Shown here: one piece after another, positions 9,229-18,742 of the stretch
Numbering within the stretch: position 1 is the first letter of the stretch
How the letters are laid out: every line of letters begins with the position of its first letter
Source of the DNA: Streptomyces thinghirensis
GTDB taxonomy: Bacteria; Actinomycetota; Actinomycetia; Streptomycetales; Streptomycetaceae
DNA: 64,000 bases
Assembly (NCBI GenBank): GCA_021502835.1
Contig: JAKFGP010000017.1
Coordinates: 1-64,000, forward strand
Direction: 5' to 3'
The notes under the pieces: generated by a model
What the model was told of the DNA's origin: nothing
The model's database searches: none
What the model saw: only the letters and a program-made list of their open reading frames with translations
Made by a program: the position numbers and the translations under genes

Positions 9229-10654
9229 ATGTGCGCAAGCGAGAGCCCCGCGGGCGAGTTTCCCGCGACACGGGGCATGCCGTCGTCATCGGAGCCGGAA
9301 TCGCCGGACTGGCCGCCGCCCACCGGCTGCTGGAGCGCGGCGCACGGGTGACCGTGCTGGAGGCTCTCCGGACCGCGTCGGCGGCAAGCTGCTGCCCGGT
9401 GAGATCGCCGGAGTGCGCGTCGACCCGGGGCCGAGTCGATGCTGGCCTGCCGCCCCGAGGCCGTCGGCCTGGCCCGCGAGGTCGGTCTCGCGGACCGGCT
9501 CCAGCCACCGTCCACCGCGTCGGCCTCCCTGTGGACCCGCGGCGCCCTGCGCCCCATGCCCAAGGGCCACGTCATGGGCGTCCCCGGCACCGCCGCCGCC
9601 CTGGCCGACGTCCTCTCCGAGGGAGGGCCTCGCCCGCATCGAGCGCGACGCCGCACTGCCCCGCACCGAGGTCGGCGACGACGTGGCCGTGGGGGAGTAC
9701 GTGGCGGCGCGCCTCGGCCGCGAGGTCGTCGACCGCCTCGTCGAACCATTGCTGGGCGGCGTCTACGCGGGCGACGCCTACCGCATCTCCCTGCGCTCGG
9801 CCGTGCCCCAGCTCTTCGAGGCCGCCCGCACCACACCTCCCTCACCGAGGCGGTGCGCGCCCTCCAGGGCCGGACGGCCACCTCCCCGCGAGCGGGCCCG
9901 TCTTCATGGGCATCGAGGGCGGCATCGGCACCCTCCCGCTCGCGGTCGCGGAGTCGCTGCGCGCGGGCGCCGAGATCGTCACCCACGCGCCGGTGACGGA
10001 GTTGCGCCGCACCGCCTCCGACGGCTGGCGGATCGTCGCAGGCGACCGGGTGCTGCACGCCGGCGCGGTCGTCGTCGCCGTACTCGCCCGTCCCGCCGCC
10101 GAGCTGCTGCGTGCCGAGGCGCCCGCCGCCGCGGCCGAGCTGTCCGCGGTGGAGTACGCCTTCGATGGCCCTGGATCTCCTCGCCTACCGCCGCCCGGAC
10201 ACGGCCGTGCTTCCCGCGCAGGCAGCGCTCTCGTGCCGCCGGTCGATGGGCGCACCATCAAGGCGTCCACCTTCGCTTCCCGCAAGGGGCTGATCGCCGA
10301 CGAGGACCCGGACCTGGTCGTCCTGCGCACCTCCGTCGGCCGGTACGGCGAGACCGAGATCCTCGGCCGCGACGACGCCGGCCTGGTCGCGGTCTCCCGG
10401 CACGACCTCGGGGAGGCCACCGGCCTCGCCGCCGAGCCCGTCGCCACCCGCGTCACCCGCTGGCAGGACGGCCTGCCCCAGTACCCCGTCGGCCACCACG
10501 CAGCGCGTGGCCCGCGTCCGCGAACACGTCGCGAGGCTCCCGGGCCTCGCGGTGTGGCGCGGCGCACTACGGCGCCGGCATCCCGGCGAGCATCGCGGAG
10601 CGCGTACGCGCGGCCGTGGACCAGCTATGGGGTGACCCGCGCGGCTGGGAGTAG
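9229..10654 (+). CDS. hemY: Coproporphyrinogen III / protoporphyrinogen oxidase (HemY/CgoX type)
   Basis: FAD enzyme, about 475 residues, that oxidises the porphyrinogen ring. In Actinobacteria the substrate is coproporphyrinogen III. The start ATG 9229 reads [12 protein letters not shown], then the FAD loop [20 protein letters not shown] and VTVLEA. Later segments are [59 protein letters not shown] and YPVGHHARV. The end [20 protein letters not shown] is the C-terminal FAD motif, with stop 10652-10654. It lies 53 bp before chdC, the next enzyme of the coproporphyrin-dependent pathway. Frameshifts lie near 9290, 9370, 9430, 9625, 9835, 10165 and 10500. Confidence 0.88.
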
Positions 10655-10707
10655 CTCACCGCTCCACCCGGTGCAGAGCCTGCACGGCGGAGCGGGAGAA
10701 TAGGGTC

Positions 10708-11433
10708 GTGAGTGACGCCGCCTCCACCCCCGCTGCCGACCGATCCCCAACAAGGGCAAGCTGGCCAAGGACCTCAACGAGGTCATCCGCTACACGCTCT
10801 GGTCCGTCTTCAAGCTCAGCGACGTGTGCTCGAGAACCGCGCCGGCTACGCCGACGAGGTCCAGGAGCTTTTCGACCAGCTCGCCGCCAAGGACGTGACG
10901 ATCCGCGGCACGTACGATGTGTCCGGTCTGCGCGCCGACGCCGACCTCATGATCTGGTGGCACGCCGAGACCGCCGACCAGCTCCAGGACGCGTACAACC
11001 TCTTCCGCCGCACCAAGCTGGGCCGCGCGCTGGAGCCGGTCTGGTCGAACATGGCGCTGCACCGCCCCGCCGAGTTCAACCGCGCGCACATCCCCGCCTT
11101 CCTGGCGGACGACGCCCCGTAACTACATCAGCGTCTACCTGTTCGTGCGCTCCTACGACTGGTACCTGTTGCTCGACGAGGACCGCCGCCGCATGCTCGC
11201 CGACCACGGCAAGATGGCCCGCGGCTACCCGGACGTGCGCGCCAACACGGTCGCCTCCTTCGCTGGGCGACTACGAGTGGATCCTCGCCTTCGAGGCCGA
11301 CGAGCTGTACCGCATCGTCGACCTCATGCGCCACCTGCGCGCCTCCGAGGCCCGCATGCACGTCCGCGAGGAGGTCCCGTTCTCACACCGGGCGCCGCAA
11401 GGACATCGCGGAGCTGGTGGCTGGCTCGCCTGA
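10708..11433 (+). CDS. chdC: Coproheme decarboxylase (HemQ/ChdC, chlorite-dismutase fold)
   Basis: Converts coproheme to haem b with peroxide, the last step of the coproporphyrin-dependent route. The product is about 241 residues from GTG 10708 (MSDAAST). It shows [49 protein letters not shown] (with the conserved Tyr-rich stretch that includes the catalytic tyrosine), [37 protein letters not shown] and the end [14 protein letters not shown] at TGA 11431-11433. It follows hemY on the same strand. Shifts lie near 10745, 10830, 11120, 11265 and 11385. The last 45 bp are repeated 99 bp downstream. Confidence 0.88.
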   Translation: MSDAASTPAADRSPTRASWPRTSTRSSATRSGPSSSSATCAREPRRLRRRGPGAFRPARRQGRDDPRHVRCVRSARRRRPHDLVARRDRRPAPGRVQPLPPHQAGPRAGAGLVEHGAAPPRRVQPRAHPRLPGGRRPVTTSASTCSCAPTTGTCCSTRTAAACSPTTARWPAATRTCAPTRSPPSLGDYEWILAFEADELYRIVDLMRHLRASEARMHVREEVPFSHRAPQGHRGAGGWLA

Positions 11434-11530
11434 CCGGCGGACGTTGCCGTCGGGTCGGGGGTCCGGTCGTCCCCTGGGAGATGGCACCGGGCGCCGCAAG
11501 GACATCGCGGAGTTGGTGGCCGGGCTCGCC
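11386..11530 (+). repeat. Direct repeat: copy of the chdC 3' end, 99-bp period
   Basis: Bases 11386-11430 (caccgggcgccgcaaggaca onwards) recur at 11485-11530 with only about three differences. Both copies can encode [14 protein letters not shown]. The first copy is the real end of chdC. The second lies between the converging chdC and hydrolase genes, and the hydrolase stop (11533-11535) falls directly after it. The 52 bases between the copies have no counterpart in chdC. Confidence 0.8.
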
Positions 11531-11532
11531 GA

Positions 11533-13158
11533 TCAGGCGTCGGCGCCGCGCCGATCCGGCCCGCGCTCGGCCGCCGGCCTCGGTTCGGGTTCCGGGCGCG
11601 GGCGCACGACGCGTCCCGCGCCGGGAGGCGGCCGTCCAGCAAGTACGCCTCCAGGTGGCCGTTGACGCAGGCGTTCGGGCCGCCGGCGATGCCGTGCGTC
11701 CTCGCGTCCCGCTCGGTCACCAGCACCGAGCTCGACAGCCGCCGGCGCAGCTCCAGCGCGCCGTCGTGGCGGAGTGGCCGCGTCCCGCTCGGCGGCCAGC
11801 ACCAGCGTCGGCGCAGCTCACCCGGCCCGGTGCGCACGTCGAGGGCGCTGCCGGGGCGCCTGCCAGTAGGCGCACGGCAGGTTCGTCCACACGTTGTCCC
11901 ATCACGCCCCGAACGGCGCCCGGCGCGCCAGCCGCGTATTGTCCCGGTCCCAGACCCTCGAAGTCGGTCGGCCAGGACGCGTCGTTGCACTCGACGGCCG
12001 TGTACACGGCGTTGGAGTTCTCCGCCCCGACCGCCCCTTCCTCGGTCCGCGTCCCCCGCCTGGTCGACCAGCGGCTGCGGATCGCCCTCTTCAGGTAGGC
12101 CGACAGCGCCTCGGCACGGTGCGGCCAGTAGTCGTCGTAGTACCCGGCCTTCAGGAACGCCCCTTGCAACTGCGCGGGGCCCACCGTCCCGCCCGCGGGC
12201 TCCGCCGCGAGCCGCGCGCTCGCCTCCTCGTAGCTGTTCTGCACCTCGCGCGGCGTGGTGCCGAGCCCGTGCACGGCGTCGTGCTCGGCGGTCCACTCCT
12301 GAAGTCCGTCCAGCGGTCCTCGAACGCCGCCGACTGGTCCAGGTTGTTGCGGTACCAGACCTGCTTCGGGTCAGGGTTCACCACCGAGTCGAACACCATC
12401 CGCCGCACGCGCGACGGGGAACATCTCGGCGTACAGCGCCCCCAGGTAGGTGCCGTACGACGCGCCCATGAACGTGAGCCGCTTCTCGCCCAGCGCGGCC
12501 CGGACGACCTCCAGGTCACGGGCGTTGTTGAGGAGTGGTAGTGCCGCAGCGCGTCCCCGTGCCGCTCGGCGCAGCCGCGCGCGTAGGCCTCGGCCTCGGC
12601 GGCACGCTCCTTCTTGTACGCGTCCGAGGGCTGCGTGGGCGCCGGCCGGGGGCCCTTGAAGAACTCCCGGGGTCCTGGCAGGACAGCGGCGCGGAGGGCG
12701 CGACGGCGCGCGCGGGGCGTACCCGACGAGGTCGCACGCCGCCGCGATCCGCTTCCACTGGGGGACCATGCCGACCAGCGGGAAGTACAGCCCCGAAGGC
12801 CCCCGGACCGCCCGGGTTGTAGAGCAGCGCGCCCCTGCCCGGGCACCTTGCGCTTGCTGTTGTCCGGGTCCCTGTGTGTGGCCCGCACCCGGCTGACGGT
12901 GAGCCGGATCCGCTTCCCGTCGGGACGCGCGTAGTCCAGGGGCACGGCGACCGTGCCGCAGCGCATGCCGCCCGGCAGGTCCTCCGCCTCCGGGCAGCTG
13001 CCGAGCCCGACACCCGCCGCCGCCGCGCGCTCGGCGGCCACGGTGGTGCCGCGCGCCTCGGCGTCCCCGGGCCCACCACGAGTCCCCTCCGCCGGCGCGG
13101 TCGCGAGGGTGGTCAGCAGCAAGGACCCGGCGGCCGAGTAGAGGACGGCAGCTCGCAT
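11533..13158 (-). CDS. Secreted alpha/beta hydrolase, tripeptidyl-aminopeptidase-like (TAP-like C-terminal domain)
   Basis: About 540 residues. ATG 13158 starts a signal peptide ([20 protein letters not shown]) with cleavage probably after APA or soon after. A Cys pair near [18 protein letters not shown] is followed by [13 protein letters not shown] and the nucleophile elbow [11 protein letters not shown] (G-A-S-Y-G) near residue 233. [35 protein letters not shown] and a C-terminal [12 protein letters not shown] strand carry the likely catalytic Asp, then [20 protein letters not shown] the catalytic His. Streptomyces relatives release tripeptides or dipeptides from secreted proteins. Frameshifts lie near 13080, 12830, 12720, 12535, 12410, 12300, 12080, 11960 and 11790. 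It converges with chdC. Confidence 0.8.
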
Positions 13159-13271
13159 CGCGTATCCCTTCGGTGCACGGTGTGACACAAGGGATGTTTG
13201 GTGCGGCGGCCGGGCAGGGCAAGCACCGCCCGGGTGTCGGCGCCGAGTGCCTCCGTACGCCCCCCGGCGGG

Positions 13272-14060
13272 TCAGGCCCCGCGCTCCCAGTAGTCCTCGA
13301 CGACGTACTCCTCGCGGTGGGGCGAAGGCCGCGCGCAGGTCCGGTTCGCCGATCGCGTGGACGCCCCGTACGGCGACCGAGGTGGTACGTACGGTCGTCC
13401 GCCGAGCCGTCGGCGTGCCGGACGAGGGCGCCGATCAGCCGCTGGCCGGCCGGGGAGGCCCAGTGCGAGTACGGGTGGACCTCCATCCGCGTGATGGCGA
13501 GGCACCCCAGGGTCAGGGTGAGCGGCAGCGCGAACCACGGGGCGATCAGCGGCGCGGCTGGTCGGCGGGCAGCGGCAGCACCAGGGCGGCGGCGCCCAGC
13601 GCGCACACGGCCACCGCGGCGACCCGCACCCGTCGGACCCGGCGGCGCACGCGGGCGCCGTCCGGCACGGCGAGGCCCGCGCCGACCAGCCGGTCGGCCA
13701 GGGCCCGCACCGGGTCCGCGGTGGCCGCGGTGGCCCGTACCGGCGCTATCCGGGACCGTCCCCCGGGCCCTATCGCCCCTATGACCGACCGCCCATCTCG
13801 TCCCGCCCGCACGGCCCACGACGGTCGCCCAGCCGGTGTGCGCGAGCAGCAGCCGGCGCTGGCGCGCCATGGAGACCAGCGTAGGTCGGCGACCCTGCGA
13901 GGGCCGCCGGACAGGAACGCCGCCTCGTACAGCGTCAGCGCGTGCTCCCGGCCGACGGCGTGCGCGTCGACGGCCGCCGCGCGCACGGCGGCGAGGACAC
14001 AGCCGCAGGCACGCCAGGCCGGCCACGGCCCAGGCCGACAGGAGGAGAGGACCCGAACAT
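13272..14060 (-). CDS. TIGR04222 domain-containing membrane protein
   Basis: About 262 residues. The N-terminal hydrophobic segment (LLSAWAVAGLACLRLC, start ATG 14060) is followed by the domain HALTLYEAAFLSGGPRRVAD, SMARQRRLLLAHTGW and SVIGAIGP. Two helices come next, VAAVAVCALGAAALVLPLP and APWFALPLTLTLGCLAI, then RMEVHPYSHWASPAGQRLIG. The C-terminus REEYVVEDYWERGA has no Gly/Cys-rich tail, a tail that I recall many TIGR04222 proteins having. Function is unknown. It sits 119 bp downstream of a DUF692 gene and its small partner on the same strand, a co-occurrence typical for this family. Shifts lie near 14035, 13980, 13880, 13840, 13780, 13540 and 13370. Confidence 0.72.
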
Positions 14061-14179
14061 GCCGAACGCTTCTATGCCAAAGGCTTTCGCCGGCGCCATG
14101 CCCTGTTCACATTTCGGGACGCAGTGTTGTGGGTATGTGACGTTCCGTTTGGTGATGTCCCGACGGAGCCGCCAACGGA
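14061..14179 (-). promoter_or_regulatory. Low-GC gap before the TIGR04222 gene, probable promoter
   Basis: The 119 bases between the DUF692 partner stop and the TIGR04222 start are clearly lower in GC than the flanking genes and show no third-position bias in any frame. The region plausibly carries a separate promoter for the membrane-protein gene. I cannot pick unambiguous -35/-10 boxes given the error rate. Confidence 0.35.
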
Positions 14180-14598
14180 TCACCGGCGCAGCAGAACACG
14201 CCTGGTCGCACGGGCCCACCGCGTCCCGGGACGCTCCGGAACCGCGGCGTCGGCCCCGACCGCTCCAGCCACCACTCCCGCAACTCGATCCGCACCTCGG
14301 CGTCCAGCGGACGGCCGTTCCGCATCAGGTGCTCGACGAAGTCGAGGCGTCCCGCCGGTAGCCCCCGGTCATCGGACACTTCTGCGCATAGGCGAGGAAG
14401 GACGGCCGGTATCCCGCGCCGAGTATCACCGGTACCGGGCGCGACCTTCGCGACCACGTCCGCCCGCTTCCCAGCGAGCGCCCGCGCCTGCACCCCCAGC
14501 CGCACCCGGTCGAACCCCGCGGGCACGGGCGTCCCGGCGACCAGCGCGGACAGCAGCGCGGCCTGCGCGAGGGCGAGCCGCTGCCGTGCCGGCGTCAC
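14180..14598 (-). CDS. DUF692-associated small partner protein
   Basis: About 139 residues, starting GTG 14598 ([16 protein letters not shown]). It continues [69 protein letters not shown] and [11 protein letters not shown], and ends [10 protein letters not shown] at TGA 14180-14182. The start overlaps the DUF692 stop as GTGA, so translation is coupled. By position and helical character it is the equivalent of the small partner (TglI/MbnC/DUF2063-like) that delivers substrate peptides to MNIO enzymes. That equivalence is inferred from context, not from a motif. Shifts lie near 14430, 14360, 14240 and 14200. Confidence 0.6.
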
Positions 14599-15581
14599 CG
14601 GCGCCGGAGCGTCACGCGCGGCTCGCGCCGCCCCCGCCCCGCCTCCGGCGGGCGCCGTCCACCACCTGCCGTGGAGAAGGCGACGCGCCGTATCCGCCGC
14701 CCGTCCCTTCTCCACGGCGCCGCGATCGCCTTCACCTCCGCCGCTAGCTCCTCGGCCTCGGGGAGTCCTTCACCGCGCTCCAGCACGCCTTCCGGTGGCG
14801 CCACCGCGAGGTGAAGTCGGTCAGGATGTCGAGCACCGGTTGCGGAACGGGGTGGGTGGTTGTCGTGCCAGACGCGTCCCGCTCGAAGCGTCACCCGCGC
14901 ACGTGGACGTAGGCCGCGATGACCTCCAGGGGCAGCTTCGCTCCAGCGCCTCGGCCGGGGTCCGCACCGAGGTAACGTGGTTGGTGTGCAGGTTCACACG
15001 TCGATCAGCAGCCGGACCCCGGTCCGGTCGGCCAGCTCGTACAGGAACTGCCCTCCGTCAGCTCCTCGTCCGGCCAGAAGACGAGCGCGGCGATACCCTC
15101 CACGGCGAGCGGCACGGCAGCGCGTCCTCGCGATGCGCACGTTCCTCGCAGAGCACGGTCGAGGGCGTCGCGGGGTGCGCGGCTCGGGCAGCAGGTGCCC
15201 CGCCCTCCAGGAGCGGGGAGCGTAGCGGCCCGCCCGTCGACGAACGCGGAGGTTTCGGTGACCAGCGGCACCCCAGCACCCCGCCCGCCGCCAGCGCCGT
15301 CAGCCATCCGTCCGGTTGCTCGGCGCCGCCGATTCGAGCGAGACCCCGTGCGGCACGACGGCGTCACCCCCGCCGCGCAACGTAGCAGCGAGTCGGGCAG
15401 CATGCCTCCGGGCAGAGAGCTTCGCCGCTCGACTCCAGCCGGAGCGCCGGGGCATCCGCTCGACGACGTCCGCGATCTCCCGACGCCATCCGGTTACCCG
15501 CTCCCAGTCGCGCCGTACGCGCCGTACCCGCCAATATTCGTTTTCAGGGTGGTTCCCCCTCCTGCGAACATGACGGGGCAC
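14595..15581 (-). CDS. DUF692 / multinuclear non-haem iron-dependent oxidase (MNIO) family protein
   Basis: TIM-barrel family that includes MbnB, TglH and ChrH, which use two or three iron ions to remodel cysteine or other residues in peptides. Recognisable segments are [21 protein letters not shown] (metal His), [33 protein letters not shown] (in place of the usual E-N-I-A), LLIDVANLHTN (D, N and H ligands), [14 protein letters not shown] (metal His), and [20 protein letters not shown] near the end. The stop TGA 14595-14597 overlaps the partner start. The N-terminal start near 15581 is uncertain because of shifts near 15550 and 15460. Additional shifts lie near 15400, 15320, 15270, 15110, 15060, 14990, 14930 and 14830. 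The cognate peptide is not evident. Confidence 0.75.
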
Positions 15582-15660
15582 GTCCGCCGTACCCGGCGTG
15601 AACCCCGGCCGGCATGTTCAGAGCAACAACATGAGTAGTTCTGCAGGCGCCGCCCGGCCG

Positions 15661-16220
15661 TCAAGCGCGAGGTCGAGCCGCATCAGCACCCGCTAGGATG
15701 ACCGGCCAGCACCGACGTGTCGGCGGCGGGATGAACCCCGCGCGTCCGGTGTTCATCGTGACCGCGCGTACGCCATGGTCAGGCCGACCTCTGGCGTCCC
15801 CGCCGGTCGAGCGCGTACCCTCGATCGCCGGTGCGCCCTGGGAGCGGGGCGAATCGACCGCCCCGGCGCTCAGGAGTGCGAGATCCCCTTCTTCCGTGAC
15901 CGGGTCGTAGCGGACGCACCACACCAGACCAGACCGGCAGATCGTCCATCGTGGGATCTTGCGGTTGCGGGCGAAGAGGTCCGCACGTCGGTGCCACCGC
16001 GCCCAGCCTTCAGCGCCTACCGGCTCACCGTCGTAGGCGAGACTCTGAGGGGCACCCGTGGCACGGCGCTTCGGCGCGTAGGCCCCCGGGCCGGCCGTGC
16101 AGTTCCGTTGTTGACCTTGGAGGTCGCGGTGCTCAGGCACCCGCGGATCGTTCGACGTCGGCGACCCCCGGACCGAGCGTCCGGCCGGAAGACCGAGGCC
16201 GGGCGAACGTCGATGGTCAT
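15661..16220 (-). CDS. GNAT-family N-acetyltransferase
   Basis: About 186 residues from ATG 16220, MTIDVRPASVF, with SKVNNELRGPARGAYVAELC, GVLAYDGDEPVGWAA, FARNRKIPHVDDLPVWSVWC and RVRPGHRKKGISHALLSGAV. The R-x-x-K-G-I motif A binds acetyl-CoA. AIEGYPVDNGG and the end RVLMRLDL follow, with TGA 15661-15663. The family is widespread in Actinobacteria, usually uncharacterised, sometimes annotated as acting on small amines. Frameshifts are frequent (near 16180, 16120, 16080, 16010, 15900, 15850, 15780 and 15720). Same strand as the DUF692 gene, which starts 80 bp away. Confidence 0.72.
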
Positions 16221-16285
16221 GGCACCACGATGCCACGGCGCACAGGCCGACGCCTTTGTTCCGCCGACCTCGGCGGACCGGCCGG

Positions 16286-16989
16286 CTACCGCAGCGCCGA
16301 TGGTCCGCCACCTCACCGTGCACGACCCCGGTGTGATCTCCGTGTACCCGGCGTCATCGGCGCAGGCCGCTCGTCGAGGCCGCGCCAGCGAGCGGGCTCG
16401 CCGTGCGCACCGCCAGCGGGAAGCCGCGTCGCGCCACGCCGCCTGCTCGCCGTCCGACAGCTCCCACCACACGAGCTGAGCGCCGTGCCCGGCTCTGGGC
16501 GACGCCTGCCGGGCCGATGGCGTCCAGGTCGGGGCTCATCCAGAGCACCGGCGCGGAGAGGTCGGCGTCGACCGGCGGCTCGCCCGCCGAGGTCGGTGGC
16601 CGGAGAACTGGAGCCGGGCCAGGTCCTGGGCCACCCGTCCAGCGGGACCGGCGGGAAGACCCGCACCTGGGCTGCCTTGCCGCGACCGTGATGCCGGGCA
16701 GCGCCTTCGGCCCGCAGCCACTGGTGCCCCGCGCCCGCCGCACGACCTTGCGGATACGCGCGTCCTGCCAGTCCCGCATCGCCCGCGCCCACTCTCTCGC
16801 CGTCACCGGTCGACCGCTCGTCGCCGAGCATCAGCAGCACCGCCCGGGCCGCGTCTCCAACGCGTCGCAGGCGGCGGCCGCCCGCCGATCCGCCAGACCA
16901 GGGGCAGCACGTCCGCGGCGCGAGGTCGCGGTCGCCGGGCTCGGGGCGGAAGGTGACCGCCGGGGACGGAGTTGCGGCTCGTTGCTCAC
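16286..16989 (-). CDS. PTH2-like peptidyl-tRNA hydrolase family protein
   Basis: About 234 residues from GTG 16989 (MSNEPQLRP). It shows PQYVLPLVWRIEAAAACDAL, ETAARAVLLMLGDERS, EWARAMRDWQDARIRKVVRR, AQVRVFPPVPLDGWPRDLAR, VLWMSPDLDAIGPAGVAQS, WWELSDGEQAAWRDAGFPLA and GYTEITPGSCTV, ending PSALR at TAG 16286-16288. This is the long actinobacterial variant with a PTH2-like fold in the C-terminal half. Whether it recycles peptidyl-tRNA is unproven. Frameshifts are present throughout. Divergent from the ABC exporter genes by 43 bp. Confidence 0.7.
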
Positions 16990-17032
16990 GCCCACCAGTC
17001 TGCCAGTCCTGGGCGCACGAGAGGATGCCCCC

Positions 17033-17869
17033 ATGCAACGCGAGTTACGGCTGGACGGCGTCGGCTTCGCTCGGTACGGTCTGCGCGGGCCCTGGTACCG
17101 CGTCGACCTGAGCGTGCCGCCAGGCTCGTCCGTGTCGAGGGCACCAACGGCACCGGCAAGTCGACCCTGTTGCGCCTGCTCGCCGGGATCGACGCCCCCA
17201 CCGAGGGCCGGGTCACCGGCCGCCCGCGCACGGCCTACGTCCCCGAACGCTTCCTGCCCGCCCTGCTCCTTCAACGTCGCCGCCTATCTCACCCACCTCG
17301 GCACGGTGCACGCCTCCTGCCGGCGGCGGCGCGTGCGGCCGGGCAGTGGCTGGATCGCTTGGGGCCAGCGGGTACGCCTCCACGCCGCTGGCCCGGCTGT
17401 CCACAAGGGGAGCAGTCAAAAGGTGGCCGTAGGTTCCGTCGCCGAGCCCGAGCTGCTCGTGCTCGACGAGGCCTGGACCGGGCTGACACCGACGCCCGGG
17501 CCGAGTTGGAACGGGCGGTCGCCGAATGGACCCCCTCCGGCGGTGCCGTCGTCTTCGTCGACCACGACCCGGCCGCTCTGGCCGGCGCGCCCGGACGCCG
17601 CGTACACCGTCCGCGACGGCACCTGCACCGCCGTACCGAACCTCGCCGGGGCCCCGGCCGGACCGCGCGTCGCCACAGCGGTGCGGGGGCCGGCCGGCGC
17701 CGGCTCGCCCGCCGACGTGGTGTGATCGCCGCTCCGCCGAGGGAGGAGCGGCCCCGGCCGCTACGACCTCACCGCCCCGCCTCCACCCGACGTGCTGCTG
17801 CGCACGCTGCTGACCGCCCGGCCGCCGTGGCACGTGGTGAGCGTGCACGCCCAGGAGGGCCCGCGATGA
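17033..17869 (+). CDS. ABC transporter ATP-binding protein with C-terminal extension
   Basis: About 278 residues from ATG 17033 (MQRELRLDGVGFARYGLRGP). Walker A is VEGTNGTGKSTLLRLLAG. PRTAYVPERFLPALPF is the Q-loop region, the signature region is TGSSQKVAVAQAL, Walker B is ELLVLDEAWTGLD, and the switch is VVFVDHDPAAL. A Pro/Arg-rich tail runs to TGA 17867-17869, which overlaps the permease ATG. It energises the following membrane protein. The signature differs from canonical LSGGQ because the sequence there reads STGSSQK. Frameshifts lie near 17085, 17130, 17265, 17380, 17430 and 17490. Confidence 0.78.
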
Positions 17870-18510
17870 CCTCCGCCCTGCTCCGCTACCAGGCTGCTCC
17901 TGCTGCTGCGCTTCCCAGCGCTGGCTGCCGCCCGTCGTCCCGTACGCCGCCGCGTCCCGGCATCGGCGTACAAGGGCGGGCAGCCGGTGCTTCGACTCGC
18001 TGGGCTGGGCGGCGGCCGTGCTGCTGCCGGTCGCGGCCTGGCTGGTGCGGATCTGCGTCACGCGAGCCGCCCGCCGCCCGGGGATGCGTCGTCGGCGCGC
18101 GACCCGCGCGTGCCCACCTGGCCTGTTCGCCGGTGGCGCTCGGCGCCGGCGGTCGTACTGGGTGCGGCGGCCACCGTCGTCGTGACGCTGACTGAGCGAC
18201 CCGGTGAGCACGGACCACGGGCACCCGCGTACCCGCTCGTGGCGGGCGGCGCCGGACTGCTCGCCGCGCTGGTGTGCGCCCTGCTCGGCACCGCCGCCGT
18301 CGGCGCGCTGACCGCCTGGCCGCTGCTGCGCTCGCCCGGCCGCGGTCCCGCACTGCTGCTCGCGCCCTCCTGGCACTGGTGGCGACCGGGTCCCCGGCCC
18401 GGGCGGCGGTCGATGCTCTGGTCACCGCCGAGGTCGGGGTCGTGCCGCTGCCCCTGTTCCTCGCTGGCGGTGGCGGCCCTGGTCACGAGCCGGCGGCGCA
18501 TCGCCGCGCC
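17866..18510 (+). CDS. ABC transporter permease (ABC-2 type, small)
   Basis: About 215 residues, start ATG 17866 in an ATGA overlap with the ATPase. The hydrophobic stretches expected of six helices are AAAVLLPVAAWLVRICV, VVLGAAATVVVTLT, VAGGAGLLAALVCALLGTA and ALTAWPLLRSPGR, with more beyond. The 3' end is blurred: frames diverge after 18390 and no clear stop is seen before the convergent small gene that ends at 18518. Together with the ATPase it makes a two-gene exporter of unknown cargo. Confidence 0.65.
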
Positions 18511-18517
18511 TGTGCGC

Positions 18518-18726
18518 TCAGCTCGCGCAGATCAGCCTGGAGCAAGCCGTGCGCTGGGCCTCCTGCCACTCGCAGACCGGGCAGAGGTGATGCTCCCTTG
18601 TACGACTGGGATACCTGTCGGCTCTCGGGCAACAGGACGCACCTGCGTACGGCGGGCGGCCTTGGGCGGCCGGGTCGCGTCGATCAGACAGTAGTCGTCA
18701 AGACCGGTGTCCTCGTCGCTGCTCAT
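18518..18726 (-). CDS. Small cysteine-containing protein downstream of the deacetylase
   Basis: About 69 residues after allowing one frameshift near 18625. It starts at ATG 18726 (MSSDEDTGLDDYCLIDATRP), runs PKAARRTQVRP, and ends HHLCPVCEWQEAQRTACSRL plus ICAS at TGA 18518-18520. The C-x2-C followed by two further Cys suggests a small metal-binding knuckle. The start lies 16 bp after the polysaccharide deacetylase stop, so it could be the second gene of that operon. No family is recognised. An opposite-strand frame ending at TGA near 18591 is a weaker alternative. Confidence 0.4.
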
Positions 18727-18742
18727 CTCTCCAGGTGGCCCG

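Noticed and set aside
8520..10058. 512-codon minus open frame opposite hemY
   Set aside because: Low-complexity Arg/Pro/Ala translation with no family features; a shadow of the high-GC hemY and DUF4349 genes.
13935..14219. Short minus frame with HCVPKC between the DUF692 partner and TIGR04222, possible precursor peptide
   Set aside because: Third-position GC is about 60% versus well over 90% in neighbours, and the partner's own stop lies at 14180-14182; it looks like promoter sequence.
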